From CAVVAL01 sp963742725 (GTDB lineage: Bacteria; Actinomycetota; Actinomycetes; Mycobacteriales; Cryptosporangiaceae), in assembly GCA_963742725.1 (NCBI GenBank), contig CAVUMX010000003.1, forward strand, positions 1,798,001-1,862,000: DNA of 64,000 nt, written 5' to 3'. This document shows positions 48,607 through 57,860 of this stretch, piece after piece. Numbering within the stretch: position 1 is the first letter of the stretch; each line of letters begins with the position of its first letter. The notes below the pieces were generated by a model that worked only from the letters and a program-made list of their open reading frames with translations, did not search any database and had not been told where the DNA came from. The position numbers and the translations under genes are program-made.

Positions 48607-49902
48607 TCATCCGAAGAACTTGATGACGTGGTGCAGGCCGCGGACGAGCGCGTCGACCTCGGCCTCGGTGTTGTACAGGTAGAACGACGCACGCGTGGTC
48701 GCGGGTACGCCGAAGCGCACGCAGGTCGGCCGGGCGCAGTGGTGCCCCACCCGGACGGCGATCCCGAGCTCGTCGAGCACCTGGCCCACGTCGTGCGGGT
48801 GGACCGCGTCGACGACGAACGAGATGGCGCCGCCGCGCGAGATCGGGGTCCGGGGCCCGATGATCCGCAGGCCCGGCACCTCCTCGAGGCGCGGCAACGC
48901 GTACGCGGCCAGGTCCTTCTCGTGCCAGCGGATCGCGTCCATGCCGATGCCGCTGAGGTAGTCCACGGCAGCGCCGAGCCCGACGGCCTGCGCGATCGGC
49001 GGCGTACCGGCCTCGAACCGGTGCGGCGCCTGCGCGAACGTCGAACCCTCCATCGCGACGGTCTCGATCATCTCGCCGCCGCCCATGAACGGCGGCATCG
49101 CGTTGAGCAGCTCGCGCCGCCCCCACAGCACGCCGATGCCGGTGGGTCCGCACATCTTGTGGCCCGTGAACGCGATGAAGTCCACGTCCAGCTCGGTGAC
49201 GTCCACGGCCATGTGCGGCACCGACTGGGACGCGTCCAGCATCACCAGCGCGCCGACCTCGCGGGCCCGCGCCACGATCGGCGACACGGAGTTGATCGTG
49301 CCGAGGATGTTCGACTGGTGCACGAACGAGACGATCTTCGTCCGCTCGTTGACGACCGTGTCCAGGTCGGACAGGTCGAGGCGGCCCTCGTCGGTGATGC
49401 GGAACCAGCGCAGCGTCGCGCCGGTGCGCTGGCACAGCAGCTGCCACGGCACGATGTTGGAGTGGTGCTCCATCTCGGACACCACGACCTCGTCGCCGGG
49501 GCCGAGCCGGAACGCGGCCGCGTCGGCGCCGAACGCGGCGGCGTTGCTGAACGCGTACGCCACCAGGTTGATCGCCTCGGACGAGTTCTTCGTGAAGATG
49601 ATCTCGTCGCGGTGCCGGGCACTGATGAACGCGGCGACCTTGTCCCGGGCACCTTCGTACGCTTCGGTCGACTCGGTGCCGAGCGTGTGCACGGCACGCG
49701 CGACGTTCGCGTTGTGCAGCGAGTAGTGCTCGCTGATCGCGTCGATCACCTGGCGCGGCTTCTGCGAGGTGTTGCCGCTGTCCAGGTAGGTCAGCGGTAC
49801 GCCGTCGTGGAGCGTCCGCGAGAGGATCGGGAAGTCCGCGCGGATCTTCTCGACGTCGAACGAGATCCCCTCCGGCCGCCCGGTCGGGACCAGTGTGGTC
49901 AT
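48607..49902 (-). CDS. sufS: SufS cysteine desulfurase
   Basis: 431 aa. PLP-binding Lys in IAFTGHKMCGPTGIGVLWG, HHSNIVPWQ upstream, and the active-site Cys in RVGHHCARPTC. N-terminus FDVEKIRADFPILSRTLHDG is that of group II desulfurases. It mobilises sulfur from cysteine for SufU and the SufBCD scaffold. It overlaps sufC by 4 bases (ATGA). Confidence 0.96.
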   Translation of the reverse strand: MTTLVPTGRPEGISFDVEKIRADFPILSRTLHDGVPLTYLDSGNTSQKPRQVIDAISEHYSLHNANVARAVHTLGTESTEAYEGARDKVAAFISARHRDEIIFTKNSSEAINLVAYAFSNAAAFGADAAAFRLGPGDEVVVSEMEHHSNIVPWQLLCQRTGATLRWFRITDEGRLDLSDLDTVVNERTKIVSFVHQSNILGTINSVSPIVARAREVGALVMLDASQSVPHMAVDVTELDVDFIAFTGHKMCGPTGIGVLWGRRELLNAMPPFMGGGEMIETVAMEGSTFAQAPHRFEAGTPPIAQAVGLGAAVDYLSGIGMDAIRWHEKDLAAYALPRLEEVPGLRIIGPRTPISRGGAISFVVDAVHPHDVGQVLDELGIAVRVGHHCARPTCVRFGVPATTRASFYLYNTEAEVDALVRGLHHVIKFFG

Positions 49903-50672
49903 GAAGCCGCTCCAGCCCCCGCCGCCGCGATGAACCGCTCGTAGCCCTTGGCTTCGAGGTCCTCGGCCAGCTCCGGGCCGCCCTCTTCGACGATCCGGCC
50001 GTTGACGAAGACGTGCACGAAGTCCGGCTTGATGTAGCGAAGGATCCGCGTGTAGTGGGTGATCAGCAGCGTGCCGGTGGTGCCGGTGGCCCGCACCCGG
50101 TTGACGCCCTCGGAGACGACCTTCAGCGCGTCGATGTCGAGGCCGGAGTCGGTCTCGTCCAGGATCGCCACCTTCGGCTTGAGCAGCTCCAGCTGGAGGA
50201 TCTCGTGGCGCTTCTTCTCACCGCCGGAGAAGCCCTCGTTGACGTTGCGCTCGGCGAAGGTCGGGTCCATGTCCAGCGCGGCCATGGCCTCCTTCACCTC
50301 CTTGACCCAGGTGCGCAGCTTCGGGGCCTCGCCGCGCGTGGCGGTGGCGGCGGTGCGCAGGAAGTTGGAGACGCTGACGCCGGGGACCTCGACCGGGTAC
50401 TGCATCGCGAGGAACAGGCCGGCGCGGGCGCGCTCGTCGACGGTCATCGCCAGGACGTCCTCGCCGTCGAGCGTGACGGTGCCCTGCGTGATCGTGTACT
50501 TGGGGTGCCCGGCGATCGAGTACGCCAGCGTCGACTTGCCGGAGCCGTTCGGGCCCATGATGGCGTGCGTCTCGCCGGCCTTGATCGTCAGGTCGACCCC
50601 CTTGAGGATCGGCTTGACCTCGTCGCCGGTGTTCACGGTGACGTGCAGATCGCGGATTTCGAGGGTGCTCAC
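49899..50672 (-). CDS. sufC: SufC ATPase
   Basis: 257 aa from GTG at 50672 (STLEIRDLHVTV). Walker A MGPNGSGKSTLAYSIAG, signature NEGFSGGEKKRHEILQL, Walker B VAILDETDSGLDIDAL and H-loop LLITHYTRIL. These are the distinctive SufC motifs, including the GEKKR and DETDSGLD forms. It drives the SufBCD scaffold and is cytosolic. Overlaps the ferredoxin gene by 4 bases. Confidence 0.97.
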   Translation of the reverse strand: MSTLEIRDLHVTVNTGDEVKPILKGVDLTIKAGETHAIMGPNGSGKSTLAYSIAGHPKYTITQGTVTLDGEDVLAMTVDERARAGLFLAMQYPVEVPGVSVSNFLRTAATATRGEAPKLRTWVKEVKEAMAALDMDPTFAERNVNEGFSGGEKKRHEILQLELLKPKVAILDETDSGLDIDALKVVSEGVNRVRATGTTGTLLITHYTRILRYIKPDFVHVFVNGRIVEEGGPELAEDLEAKGYERFIAAAGAGAAS

Positions 50673-51019
50673 TGGGCTGACTCCTGGCTGGAAACGTTCG
50701 TAAGGGAAGGCTTGTCGGTAAGGGAGACGAGGACGTCGTCGCCCTCGACCTTCACGGCGTAGACCGGGACGGGCGTGGTGGCCGGCAGTCCTGTGGGCTG
50801 GCCGGTGCGCAGGTCGAAGCGCGATCCGTGGAGCCAGCACTCGAGCGTGCAGCCCTCCACGTCGCCCTCGCTCAGCGGCACGTCGGCGTGCGAGCAGACG
50901 TCGTGGATCGCGAAGAACTCGCCGCTCGCGTTGACGACCGCCACGGGCGTGTCACCGACGTCGACGTGCAGCGCCCCGTCGGCGGGGACGTCGGCGACCG
51001 CGCAGACGCGCTCGAACAT
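50669..51019 (-). CDS. Rieske-type ferredoxin of the suf operon
   Basis: 116 aa. The [2Fe-2S] Rieske ligands are seen in CSHADVPLSEGDVEGCTLECWLHG in two parts: C-x-H and C-x2-H. Proteins of this type, similar to non-haem dioxygenase ferredoxins, sit between sufD and sufC in many actinobacteria and may supply electrons during cluster assembly. The ATG shares a base with the sufD stop (TGATG). Confidence 0.92.
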   Translation of the reverse strand: MFERVCAVADVPADGALHVDVGDTPVAVVNASGEFFAIHDVCSHADVPLSEGDVEGCTLECWLHGSRFDLRTGQPTGLPATTPVPVYAVKVEGDDVLVSLTDKPSLTNVSSQESAQ

Positions 51020-52203
51020 CACACCCCCGCCTTCGACAGCCGCGCCTCGATCGAGGCCAGGAGCCGCTCGGACACGACCGGCACGCCGATCTTGTCGAGC
51101 AGCTCGGCGAAGAAGCCGCGCACCACGAGCCGGCGGGCCTCGTCGGCCGGGATGCCCCGCGACTGCAGGTAGAACAGCTGCTCGTCGTCGAAGCGGCCGG
51201 TCGCGCTGGCATGCCCCGCGCCGGCGACCTCGCCGGTCTCGATCTCCAGGTTCGGGATCGAGTCGGCGCGGGCGCCGTCGGACAGGATCAGGTTCCGGTT
51301 GATCTCGTACGTGTCGGTGCCGGTGGCGGCGGCCCGGATCACGACGTCGCCGACCCAGACGGTGTGCGCGTCCTGGCCCTGCAGCGCGCCGCGGTACACG
51401 ACGTTGCTGCGGCAGTCCGGCACGCTGTGGTCGGCGAGCAGGCGGTGCTCCAGGTGCTGGCCGGCGTCGGCGAAGTAGATGCCGTAGGCGTCCACCTCGG
51501 CGCCCCGCCCGGCGAAGTCCACGGTCGTGTACTGGCGGACCAGGTCGCCGCCGAGGCTCACCGCGATGTGCGTGAGGCTGGCGTCGCGGCCCAGCAGCGC
51601 CTTCTGGTGCTGGAGCTGGACGGAGTCGCCGGACCAGTCCGCGATCGAGACGAGCCGCAGCCGGGCGTTCGCGCCGACGATCAGCTCGACGTTGTCGGCG
51701 AGCACGGCCGCGCCGGTGTGGTCGAGGACCACGGTGGCCTCGGCGGACTCGCCCAGCTCGACGACGGTGTGGCCGAAGCTCGCGCCGTCGGCGCCGCCGC
51801 CCACGATCTCGATCACGATCGGCTCGGCCGGCGTGGCGTTGCGGGCCACCGACACGACGAGCGCCTCGGTGACCGTGCCGTACGCCAGCGCGCTGACCCG
51901 GTCGAACGGGGTGAGCGCGCTGCCCACCCGCGCGTCGTCCTTGCCGACCGTGGTGACGGTGACGCCCTCGGGCAGGTCGCCGACGCGGTGCTCGGGCGCC
52001 TTGGCCGCCGGGGTGAACGTCCCGGTGTGCAGGCCCTTGAGGCGGCCGAGCGGGGTGAACCGCCACTCTTCCTCGCGCCCGGTGAGCGCGGGGAAGTCGG
52101 CGAGGTCGAAGGAGCGCACGACCTCCTTGCGGGCGTCGTTCGGCTGCCCGCCGTGGCTGTGCCCGCGTACGGACGCGCCGGGCGCGAGAGCGTCGGTGCT
52201 CAT
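51019..52203 (-). CDS. sufD: SufD scaffold component
   Basis: 394 aa. The SufB/D beta-helix fold is shown by repeated short strands and the C-terminal conserved block RFDDEQLFYLQSRGIPADEARRLVVRGFFAELLD. N-terminal EVVRSFDLADFPALTGREEEWRFTPL is typical of actinobacterial SufD. It partners SufB and SufC in the cluster-building complex. 47 bases downstream of sufB. Confidence 0.95.
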   Translation of the reverse strand: MSTDALAPGASVRGHSHGGQPNDARKEVVRSFDLADFPALTGREEEWRFTPLGRLKGLHTGTFTPAAKAPEHRVGDLPEGVTVTTVGKDDARVGSALTPFDRVSALAYGTVTEALVVSVARNATPAEPIVIEIVGGGADGASFGHTVVELGESAEATVVLDHTGAAVLADNVELIVGANARLRLVSIADWSGDSVQLQHQKALLGRDASLTHIAVSLGGDLVRQYTTVDFAGRGAEVDAYGIYFADAGQHLEHRLLADHSVPDCRSNVVYRGALQGQDAHTVWVGDVVIRAAATGTDTYEINRNLILSDGARADSIPNLEIETGEVAGAGHASATGRFDDEQLFYLQSRGIPADEARRLVVRGFFAELLDKIGVPVVSERLLASIEARLSKAGV

Positions 52204-52250
52204 CAGTGCTGTTATCTCCAGGGTCGAAGGTTCGAAGTGGCGGGGCTCGG

Positions 52251-53690
52251 TCAGCCCACAGCGCCTTCCATCTGAAGCTCGATGAGGCGGTTCAGCTCCA
52301 GCGCGTACTCCATGGGCAGCTCGCGCGCGATCGGCTCGACGAAGCCGCGCACGATCATCGCCATCGCCTCGTCCTCACCGAGGCCGCGGCTCATCAGGTA
52401 GAAGAGCTGGTCGTCGCTGACCTTGGAGACGGTCGCCTCGTGGCCCATCGCTACGTCGTCCTCGCGGACGTCCACGTACGGGTAGGTGTCCGAGCGGCTG
52501 ATCTTGTCGACCAGCAGCGCGTCGCACTTCACCGTCGAACGCGAACCGGTCGCGCCCTCCTGGATCTGGACCAGGCCGCGGTAGCTGGTGCGGCCACCGC
52601 CGCGCGCCACCGACTTGCTGATGATCGTCGAGGAGGTGTTCGGCGCGGCGTGCACCATCTTGGCGCCGGCGTCCTGGTGCTGGCCCTCGCCCGCGAACGC
52701 GATCGAGAGGACCTCGCCCTTGGCGTGCTCGCCCGTCATGAACACGGCCGGGTACTTCATCGTCACCTTGGAGCCGATGTTGCCGTCGACCCACTCCATG
52801 GTCGCGCCCTCGTGCGCCACGGCGCGCTTGGTGACCAGGTTGTAGACGTTGTTCGACCAGTTCTGGATGGTCGTGTACCGGCAGCGCGCGTTCTTCTTGA
52901 CGATGATCTCGACGACCGCCGAGTGCAGCGAGTCGGACTTGTAGATCGGCGCGGTGCAGCCCTCGACGTAGTGCACGTAGGCGCCCTCGTCGACGATGAT
53001 CAGGGTCCGCTCGAACTGACCCATGTTCTCGGTGTTGATCCGGAAATAGGCCTGGAGCGGGATCTCGACGTGCACGCCCTTGGGCACGTAGATGAACGAG
53101 CCACCCGACCACACGGCGGTGTTCAGCGCGGCGAACTTGTTGTCGCCGACCGGGATGACCGAGCCGAAGTACTCCTGGAAGATCTCCGGGTGCTCGCGCA
53201 GGCCGGTGTCGGTGTCGAGGAAGATGACGCCCTGCTCCTCGAGGTCCTCGCGGATCTTGTGGTAGACGACCTCGGACTCGTACTGGGCGGCCACACCGGA
53301 GACCAGGCGCTGCTTCTCCGCCTCCGGGATGCCGAGCCGGTCGTAGGTGTTCTTGATGTCGGCCGGCAGGTCGTCCCAGGTGGTGGCCTGCTTCTCCGTC
53401 GAGCGGACGAAGTACTTGATGTTGTCGAAGTCGATGCCCGACAGATCCGAGCCCCAGGTCGGCATGGGCTTCTTGCCGAACAGCTTCAGACCCTTCAGGC
53501 GCAGGTCGAGCATCCACTCGGGCTCGTTCTTCAGCGCCGAGATGTTCCGGACCACCTCGTCGTTGATACCGCGGCGCGCGGTGGCGCCGGCGGTGTCGGT
53601 GTCGGACCAGCCGTACTCGTAGTTGCCCAGCGCGGCGATCTGCTCGTCCTGGGTGAGCACGGGGACGGTCTCAGGGGTGGTGGCGGTCAT
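52251..53690 (-). CDS. sufB: SufB scaffold protein
   Basis: 479 aa; ATG at 53690. Conserved blocks: NEPEWMLDLRLKGLKLF, GGSFIYVPKGVHVEIPLQAYFRIN, VEGCTAPIYKSDSLHSAVVEI, and the C-terminal VSKVSDDQLFYLMSRGLGEDEAMAMIV in two parts. No intein, unlike some mycobacterial SufB. It is the main platform for Fe-S cluster assembly. Overlaps sufR by 4 bases. Confidence 0.97.
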   Translation of the reverse strand: MTATTPETVPVLTQDEQIAALGNYEYGWSDTDTAGATARRGINDEVVRNISALKNEPEWMLDLRLKGLKLFGKKPMPTWGSDLSGIDFDNIKYFVRSTEKQATTWDDLPADIKNTYDRLGIPEAEKQRLVSGVAAQYESEVVYHKIREDLEEQGVIFLDTDTGLREHPEIFQEYFGSVIPVGDNKFAALNTAVWSGGSFIYVPKGVHVEIPLQAYFRINTENMGQFERTLIIVDEGAYVHYVEGCTAPIYKSDSLHSAVVEIIVKKNARCRYTTIQNWSNNVYNLVTKRAVAHEGATMEWVDGNIGSKVTMKYPAVFMTGEHAKGEVLSIAFAGEGQHQDAGAKMVHAAPNTSSTIISKSVARGGGRTSYRGLVQIQEGATGSRSTVKCDALLVDKISRSDTYPYVDVREDDVAMGHEATVSKVSDDQLFYLMSRGLGEDEAMAMIVRGFVEPIARELPMEYALELNRLIELQMEGAVG

Positions 53691-54397
53691 GCGGATGTCC
53701 TCCCGCTGCGATATGTCGGCGCAGGGATGTACGTGGTGCACACCCCGTCGCCGTGGGCGATGGTGGCGAGCCGCTGGACATGGCTGCCCACCAGTCGCGA
53801 GATGGCTTTGGTCTCGGCCTCGCAGAGCTGCGGGAACTCCGCAGCCACGTGCGCGACCGGGCAGTGGTGCTGGCACAGCTGGCCACCACCGGCGATCGCC
53901 GAGGCGGAGGCAGCGTAACCCTCCGCCGAGAGCGCCGCCGCGAGGGCCTCGCGCCGCGCTATCGGGTCGTCGCCGGCGCCGTCCATCGCGGTGCGGCACC
54001 GCGACTCCAGCTCCGCGACCCGTTCGGCCGCGAACGCCGCCACTGCCTGCTCGCCGCCGAGGCGGGCGAGATAGCGCAGCGCGGTCGCGGCGAGGTCGTC
54101 GTAGGTGTGGGGGAACGTCTCCCGGCCGGCCTCCGTCAACGCGAAGACCTTCGCCGGACGGCCGCGGCCGCGCGGACCGCGCACAGCCTGGTCACGGCTG
54201 TCGACACGTCCGTCGGTGACCAGCGCGTCGAGGTGGCGGCGGATCGCGGCCGAACTCAGCCGGAGCTGTTCACCCAGCTCGGCAGCAGTGGCCGGGCCCT
54301 GCTCCAGGAGGAGCCGGACGACGCGGTCGCGGGTACGCCCGTCGACGCTGTCGGACCTGCCGACAGCGGCACCGGGGTATGCCACGACGTTTTTCAC
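53687..54397 (-). CDS. sufR: SufR-type Fe-S-sensing repressor of the suf operon
   Basis: 236 aa from GTG at 54397; a longer reading from 54433 is possible but crosses the operator. Winged helix: RVVRLLLEQGPATAAELGEQLRLSSAAIRRHLDAL in two parts, then GRGRPAKVFALTEAGRETF. The C-terminal Cys set GGGQLCQHHCPVAHVAAEF plus QLCEAET holds the sensing cluster in SufR proteins. First gene of the operon, ATGA-coupled to sufB. No Shine-Dalgarno is visible, so the transcript may be leaderless. Confidence 0.9.
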   Translation of the reverse strand: MKNVVAYPGAAVGRSDSVDGRTRDRVVRLLLEQGPATAAELGEQLRLSSAAIRRHLDALVTDGRVDSRDQAVRGPRGRGRPAKVFALTEAGRETFPHTYDDLAATALRYLARLGGEQAVAAFAAERVAELESRCRTAMDGAGDDPIARREALAAALSAEGYAASASAIAGGGQLCQHHCPVAHVAAEFPQLCEAETKAISRLVGSHVQRLATIAHGDGVCTTYIPAPTYRSGRTSA

Positions 54398-54408
54398 AAC
54401 ACTAGTGT
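54394..54408 (-). promoter_or_regulatory. SufR operator overlapping the sufR start codon
   Basis: On the minus strand the site is ACACT-AGTGT-TGTGA, an exact fit to the ACACT-N5-TGTGA motif that I recall for mycobacterial SufR. The final TGTGA contains the GTG start codon of sufR. A TATACG about 13 bases upstream of the GTG may be the -10 box. Binding here would block transcription of the whole suf operon. Confidence 0.75.
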
Positions 54409-54469
54409 GACGTATATCGGGAGGGCCTGCCAATCCGCCCTCCGGGTGAACCCCGTCACTTAGGGTTAC

Positions 54470-56992
54470 CTAACCTCCAGCCCAGTACGCGGCGGCCGCG
54501 ATCTGGGCGTACAGGCCCTTCGGGTGGTCGCGGAACAGCGGCTCGGTGCCGAACAGCACCACACGGGCCCCACCCGCCGCACCGGACACGACCGCTGCTT
54601 GCCCGGCCGCCTGCTCCGGTCCGCCGCTACCGTCCGGGTTCGGCAGCCAGTGCCCGGCGACGACCACGTCGGTGGACGCGTACCGCTGCAGGACCGTGAC
54701 GCCGTCGCCGCTGAACCACTGCGGGGCGTACGCGAACGAGGTCGTGCCGTCGTCCATGCGGACCACGCCGTTGGCGGTCGCCGGTCCGCGCTTGACCGTC
54801 ACCGGCAGCAACCCGGCCTCGGTGTTGAACGTGGCGCCGATGGCTCCCCGGGTGACCACACCGCCCCGCGACAGGAACGCCCGCAGTGCCGCGCGCGCCG
54901 GTTCGTTCAGCGCGGTCCAGCTCAGGCCGGCGGAGACCACGGCGACGTCGATCCGGGACCAGTCGAACCCCGCGTTGAGGACGGCCGTCGAGATCGGCCG
55001 GACCTCGAAGCCCATCCCGCGCCAGGCGACCAGCTCGTCCGGGCTCACGGCCGCCGCGAGGACGGGCCGCCGCAGCGGCGTGGACTCCCCCGCGGACGCC
55101 TGGCCGAACCGGACGCCCAAGCGCCCTGCCACCTCGATGGCCGCCGCGCGCGCCGCGGCTGGAACGACCACGGTGCCGCCGGCCAGCCGCCGCAGCGGGT
55201 GGCCCTGCCCGAGCAGGGCGTTCACCGCGGCGACGTCGCTGCCGTCGCGGAGCGCGATGGCCAGGTCGGCGCCCGGGGCGGCGTCCACCCCGCCGGTCGG
55301 CGCGGCCCTGGTCACCGCGCGGCCCGGGATCCGCAGGTCGCCGCCGGTCACCGCGTCGACTGTCGCGCCCCAGAGCCGGGCGAGGCTCCATCCGGAGATG
55401 TCGAACTCGGCCGGCACCCGCGCGGACAGGTCACCGCCGTCCTCCAGCATCGCGTTGGCCATGGCGCGGCGCGGCTGGTGCATGTCGACGACGTACGAGC
55501 CGGCCGGGTACTCGCGTCCGCCCGCGGTGAAGGACTCCTCGGCGCGCAGCACCCGGACCCGGCTGTCGATCAGGTGGTCGACGAGCCGTGCGGCGGCCCG
55601 CTCGGAGCGCTGGCCCGAGCCGGCGGGGATCACGTAGCCCCGGGCGAACGTGGTGCTGGAACGGTCCTCGGGGCCGAAGCCGGGCACGAACCCGTCCGGG
55701 ATCTCCGGCTGCGGCGCGCCGGCCAGGCCGCGGCGGGACAGCTCGATGCGGTCCGCGATCAGCTTCTCCCGGTGGGCGGCGGCGTAGGTGAGCGTGGCGT
55801 TCACGGCGGCGTGCGCGACCGAGCTGTTCACCGCGACGCGGCGCCGCAGCTCCTCGATGGGCAGCGTGTCGTACGGGACGTTGTTGGTGCGCAGCGGCAT
55901 CTCGACGGTCTGGCCGATGATCCCGAGCAGCATGCCGTACGTCTGGGTGTAGATCGGCGCCCAGTCGTCCCACTCGCCGGGCCCGTAGTCGCGGAACGGG
56001 AAGTCGACCTTCGTCACGTCGGTGTGCCCGAGGTCGAGGACGGCCTTCTCCATGCCGATCGCGTTCGGGTACCCGTGCTTGATGTAGAGGTCGTAGTCGT
56101 AGCTCTGGCCGTGCGGCGGGCCGGCCGGCTCGATGATCGTCGGGCCGGGATCGCCGTAGCCGTGCAGGTCGACCATCATCAGCGCCTGAGTCGTGTGGAA
56201 CACCTTCTGCGTCGCCACGGACTCCGGCTGCGATCCGGTCAGCAGGTCGCGGTTGAGGTCGAACCCGGCGGAGTTGGGCCTGGTCATGACCGCGCGGCCG
56301 TCCGGGTTGGCGGTGACGTTGACGTAGATCCGGTGGTGGCGCAGCAGGTCCAGGGTGGCTGCGTCCGTGGCGGCGCCGAGGCGCTCGATCAGCTGGAGGG
56401 CGACATCCGTGCCCTCGGTCTCGTGGCCGTGGATGTTCGCGTTGATCAGCAGCGGCGCCTTGTAGCCCCGGCGCAGACCGGCGTCGCGGGCGGCGCGGGC
56501 CGGGTCGTCGGCGACCATGTCCCGCCAGCGCGCCTGCTGCCTGGCCCGCGTGGCCGTCTCGGGCGCGGTCACGGTCACGAGGTACATGTCGCGGCCGAGC
56601 GCGGACTGGCCGGTGACCTCGACGGACACCCGGTCGCTCGCGGCCTGGAGGGCGTTGAGCTTCGGCGCGATGCCGTAGTACGGCGTGAGGCCGAGCTTCA
56701 GCGTCTTCTCGGTCGGGTCCTCGGGGTACGTGCGCAGCTCGGTGCGGCGCGGGTACCCGGCCTCGGCGGCGGCGAGTGCGCGGTTGGCGCCGCGGGGCCG
56801 GACGGGCGTGCGCGTCTCCGGGGCCGCCTCGCTGTCCCGGGCGCCTTCGTCGTTGCCCTTGTGATGAGCCGGGCCCTTGTGATGGGCCGGCTTCGGCGCC
56901 GCTTCGGGCGGCGGCGCGAACCCAGCGGTCGCGGCGACGGTGGCCGCGGCGGCGAGCATCGCGACGAGCATCCGGACATGGTTGTGCAACAT
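54470..56992 (-). CDS. Secreted M14-family zinc carboxypeptidase
   Basis: 840 aa from ATG at 56992, starting a Sec signal (MLVAMLAAAATVAATAGFA), then a His/Lys-rich linker with a repeated PAHHKG. The M14 domain (about residues 95-420) has the zinc motif in NANIHGHETEGTD (HxxE), the zinc His in MMVDLHGYGDP, substrate Arg/Asn region NSAGFDLNRDLL and the catalytic Glu in GQTVEMPLR. The remaining 400 residues are a beta-rich extension that looks like a glutamine-amidotransferase-type fold. It probably trims peptides outside the cell. Confidence 0.88.
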   Translation of the reverse strand: MLHNHVRMLVAMLAAAATVAATAGFAPPPEAAPKPAHHKGPAHHKGNDEGARDSEAAPETRTPVRPRGANRALAAAEAGYPRRTELRTYPEDPTEKTLKLGLTPYYGIAPKLNALQAASDRVSVEVTGQSALGRDMYLVTVTAPETATRARQQARWRDMVADDPARAARDAGLRRGYKAPLLINANIHGHETEGTDVALQLIERLGAATDAATLDLLRHHRIYVNVTANPDGRAVMTRPNSAGFDLNRDLLTGSQPESVATQKVFHTTQALMMVDLHGYGDPGPTIIEPAGPPHGQSYDYDLYIKHGYPNAIGMEKAVLDLGHTDVTKVDFPFRDYGPGEWDDWAPIYTQTYGMLLGIIGQTVEMPLRTNNVPYDTLPIEELRRRVAVNSSVAHAAVNATLTYAAAHREKLIADRIELSRRGLAGAPQPEIPDGFVPGFGPEDRSSTTFARGYVIPAGSGQRSERAAARLVDHLIDSRVRVLRAEESFTAGGREYPAGSYVVDMHQPRRAMANAMLEDGGDLSARVPAEFDISGWSLARLWGATVDAVTGGDLRIPGRAVTRAAPTGGVDAAPGADLAIALRDGSDVAAVNALLGQGHPLRRLAGGTVVVPAAARAAAIEVAGRLGVRFGQASAGESTPLRRPVLAAAVSPDELVAWRGMGFEVRPISTAVLNAGFDWSRIDVAVVSAGLSWTALNEPARAALRAFLSRGGVVTRGAIGATFNTEAGLLPVTVKRGPATANGVVRMDDGTTSFAYAPQWFSGDGVTVLQRYASTDVVVAGHWLPNPDGSGGPEQAAGQAAVVSGAAGGARVVLFGTEPLFRDHPKGLYAQIAAAAYWAGG

Positions 56993-57048
56993 CGGCCTAC
57001 CCCCGTGGTTCCCGACAATCCACGCCGAGCCTTTCATCCTGTCGCAAC

Positions 57049-57795
57049 TCATCCGGCGGCGGCCGTCCGCCGAACCAGGCCCGCCGCGACCACCTCCACC
57101 GCGACCGCGATCGCCACCGCCTCGGCCGCGAGCAGCGCGACCAGGACGAGCAGCTGCACCGCGCCGGCTTCCAGGGGCGTGGCGCCGCCGAGCAGCATGC
57201 CGACGTAGGCGCCGGGCAGCGTGACCAGTCCGACCGTGCGGGTCTGGTCGAGGACGGGCACCAGCGCCTGGGCGGCGGCCGGCCGGCAGATCTCCTTCGC
57301 CGCGTCCCGGGGCAGCAGTCCCAGGGCGAGCGCAGCCTCGACCTCGCCGCGGCGGGTGCGCAGCTCGTCCAGGGCGCGGGTCGTGGCGAGCGTGGTCGCG
57401 GTCATCGCACCGCCGAGGAGGATGCCCGCGACCGGCACCAGCACGATCCCCCGCGTGTCGATCACGCCGGTCGCCAGCAGCAGCGCGAGGACCGGCAGGG
57501 CGCCGGCCGCGATCGGCGCCGCCACCCACGCGCCCCTTCGCCCGGTGCCGGTGCGGCCCGCGCTGGTGAACGCCGCCACCACGAACATGACCAGGACGAA
57601 CACGACCGTCCACGGCAGCGACGTGACGATCGCCGCGATCAGCAGCGACACCACGCCGAGCTGGACGACCGCCCGCGCCGCCGCCACGACGACACCCCGT
57701 GTGTGGCCGAGCCGTCCCAGCGCGGTCGCGGCGGCCGCGAGCACCACCAGCAGGACTATGGCGACGACCAGGAACGGACCAGCGGCGATGGACAC
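57049..57795 (-). CDS. FetB/UPF0014-family membrane permease
   Basis: 248 aa from GTG at 57795, with seven hydrophobic segments (PFLVVAIVLLVVLAAAATALG through LLVLVALLAAEAVAIAVAVEV). The conserved PVAGILLGGAMTATTLATTRAL and DQTRTVGLVTLPGAYVGMLLGG identify UPF0014/FetB. FetAB of E. coli is implicated in iron export. The ATPase partner is not adjacent; the ATPase at 63089 is of another subfamily. Start position is weakly supported. Confidence 0.85.
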   Translation of the reverse strand: MSIAAGPFLVVAIVLLVVLAAAATALGRLGHTRGVVVAAARAVVQLGVVSLLIAAIVTSLPWTVVFVLVMFVVAAFTSAGRTGTGRRGAWVAAPIAAGALPVLALLLATGVIDTRGIVLVPVAGILLGGAMTATTLATTRALDELRTRRGEVEAALALGLLPRDAAKEICRPAAAQALVPVLDQTRTVGLVTLPGAYVGMLLGGATPLEAGAVQLLVLVALLAAEAVAIAVAVEVVAAGLVRRTAAAG

Positions 57796-57860
57796 AGTGG
57801 GCAGTGTGCCGGGCGAAATCGCCTCGCGCAGCGACCGGCGCGCCTGTGAGACTCGGCGGC

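Noticed and set aside
54460..54473. TTAGGGTTACCTAA near the suf operon as an iron box
   Set aside because: The half-sites TTAGG and CCTAA are separated by 4 bases, not the 9 of a DtxR/IdeR box, and the site overlaps the 3' end of the M14 gene.
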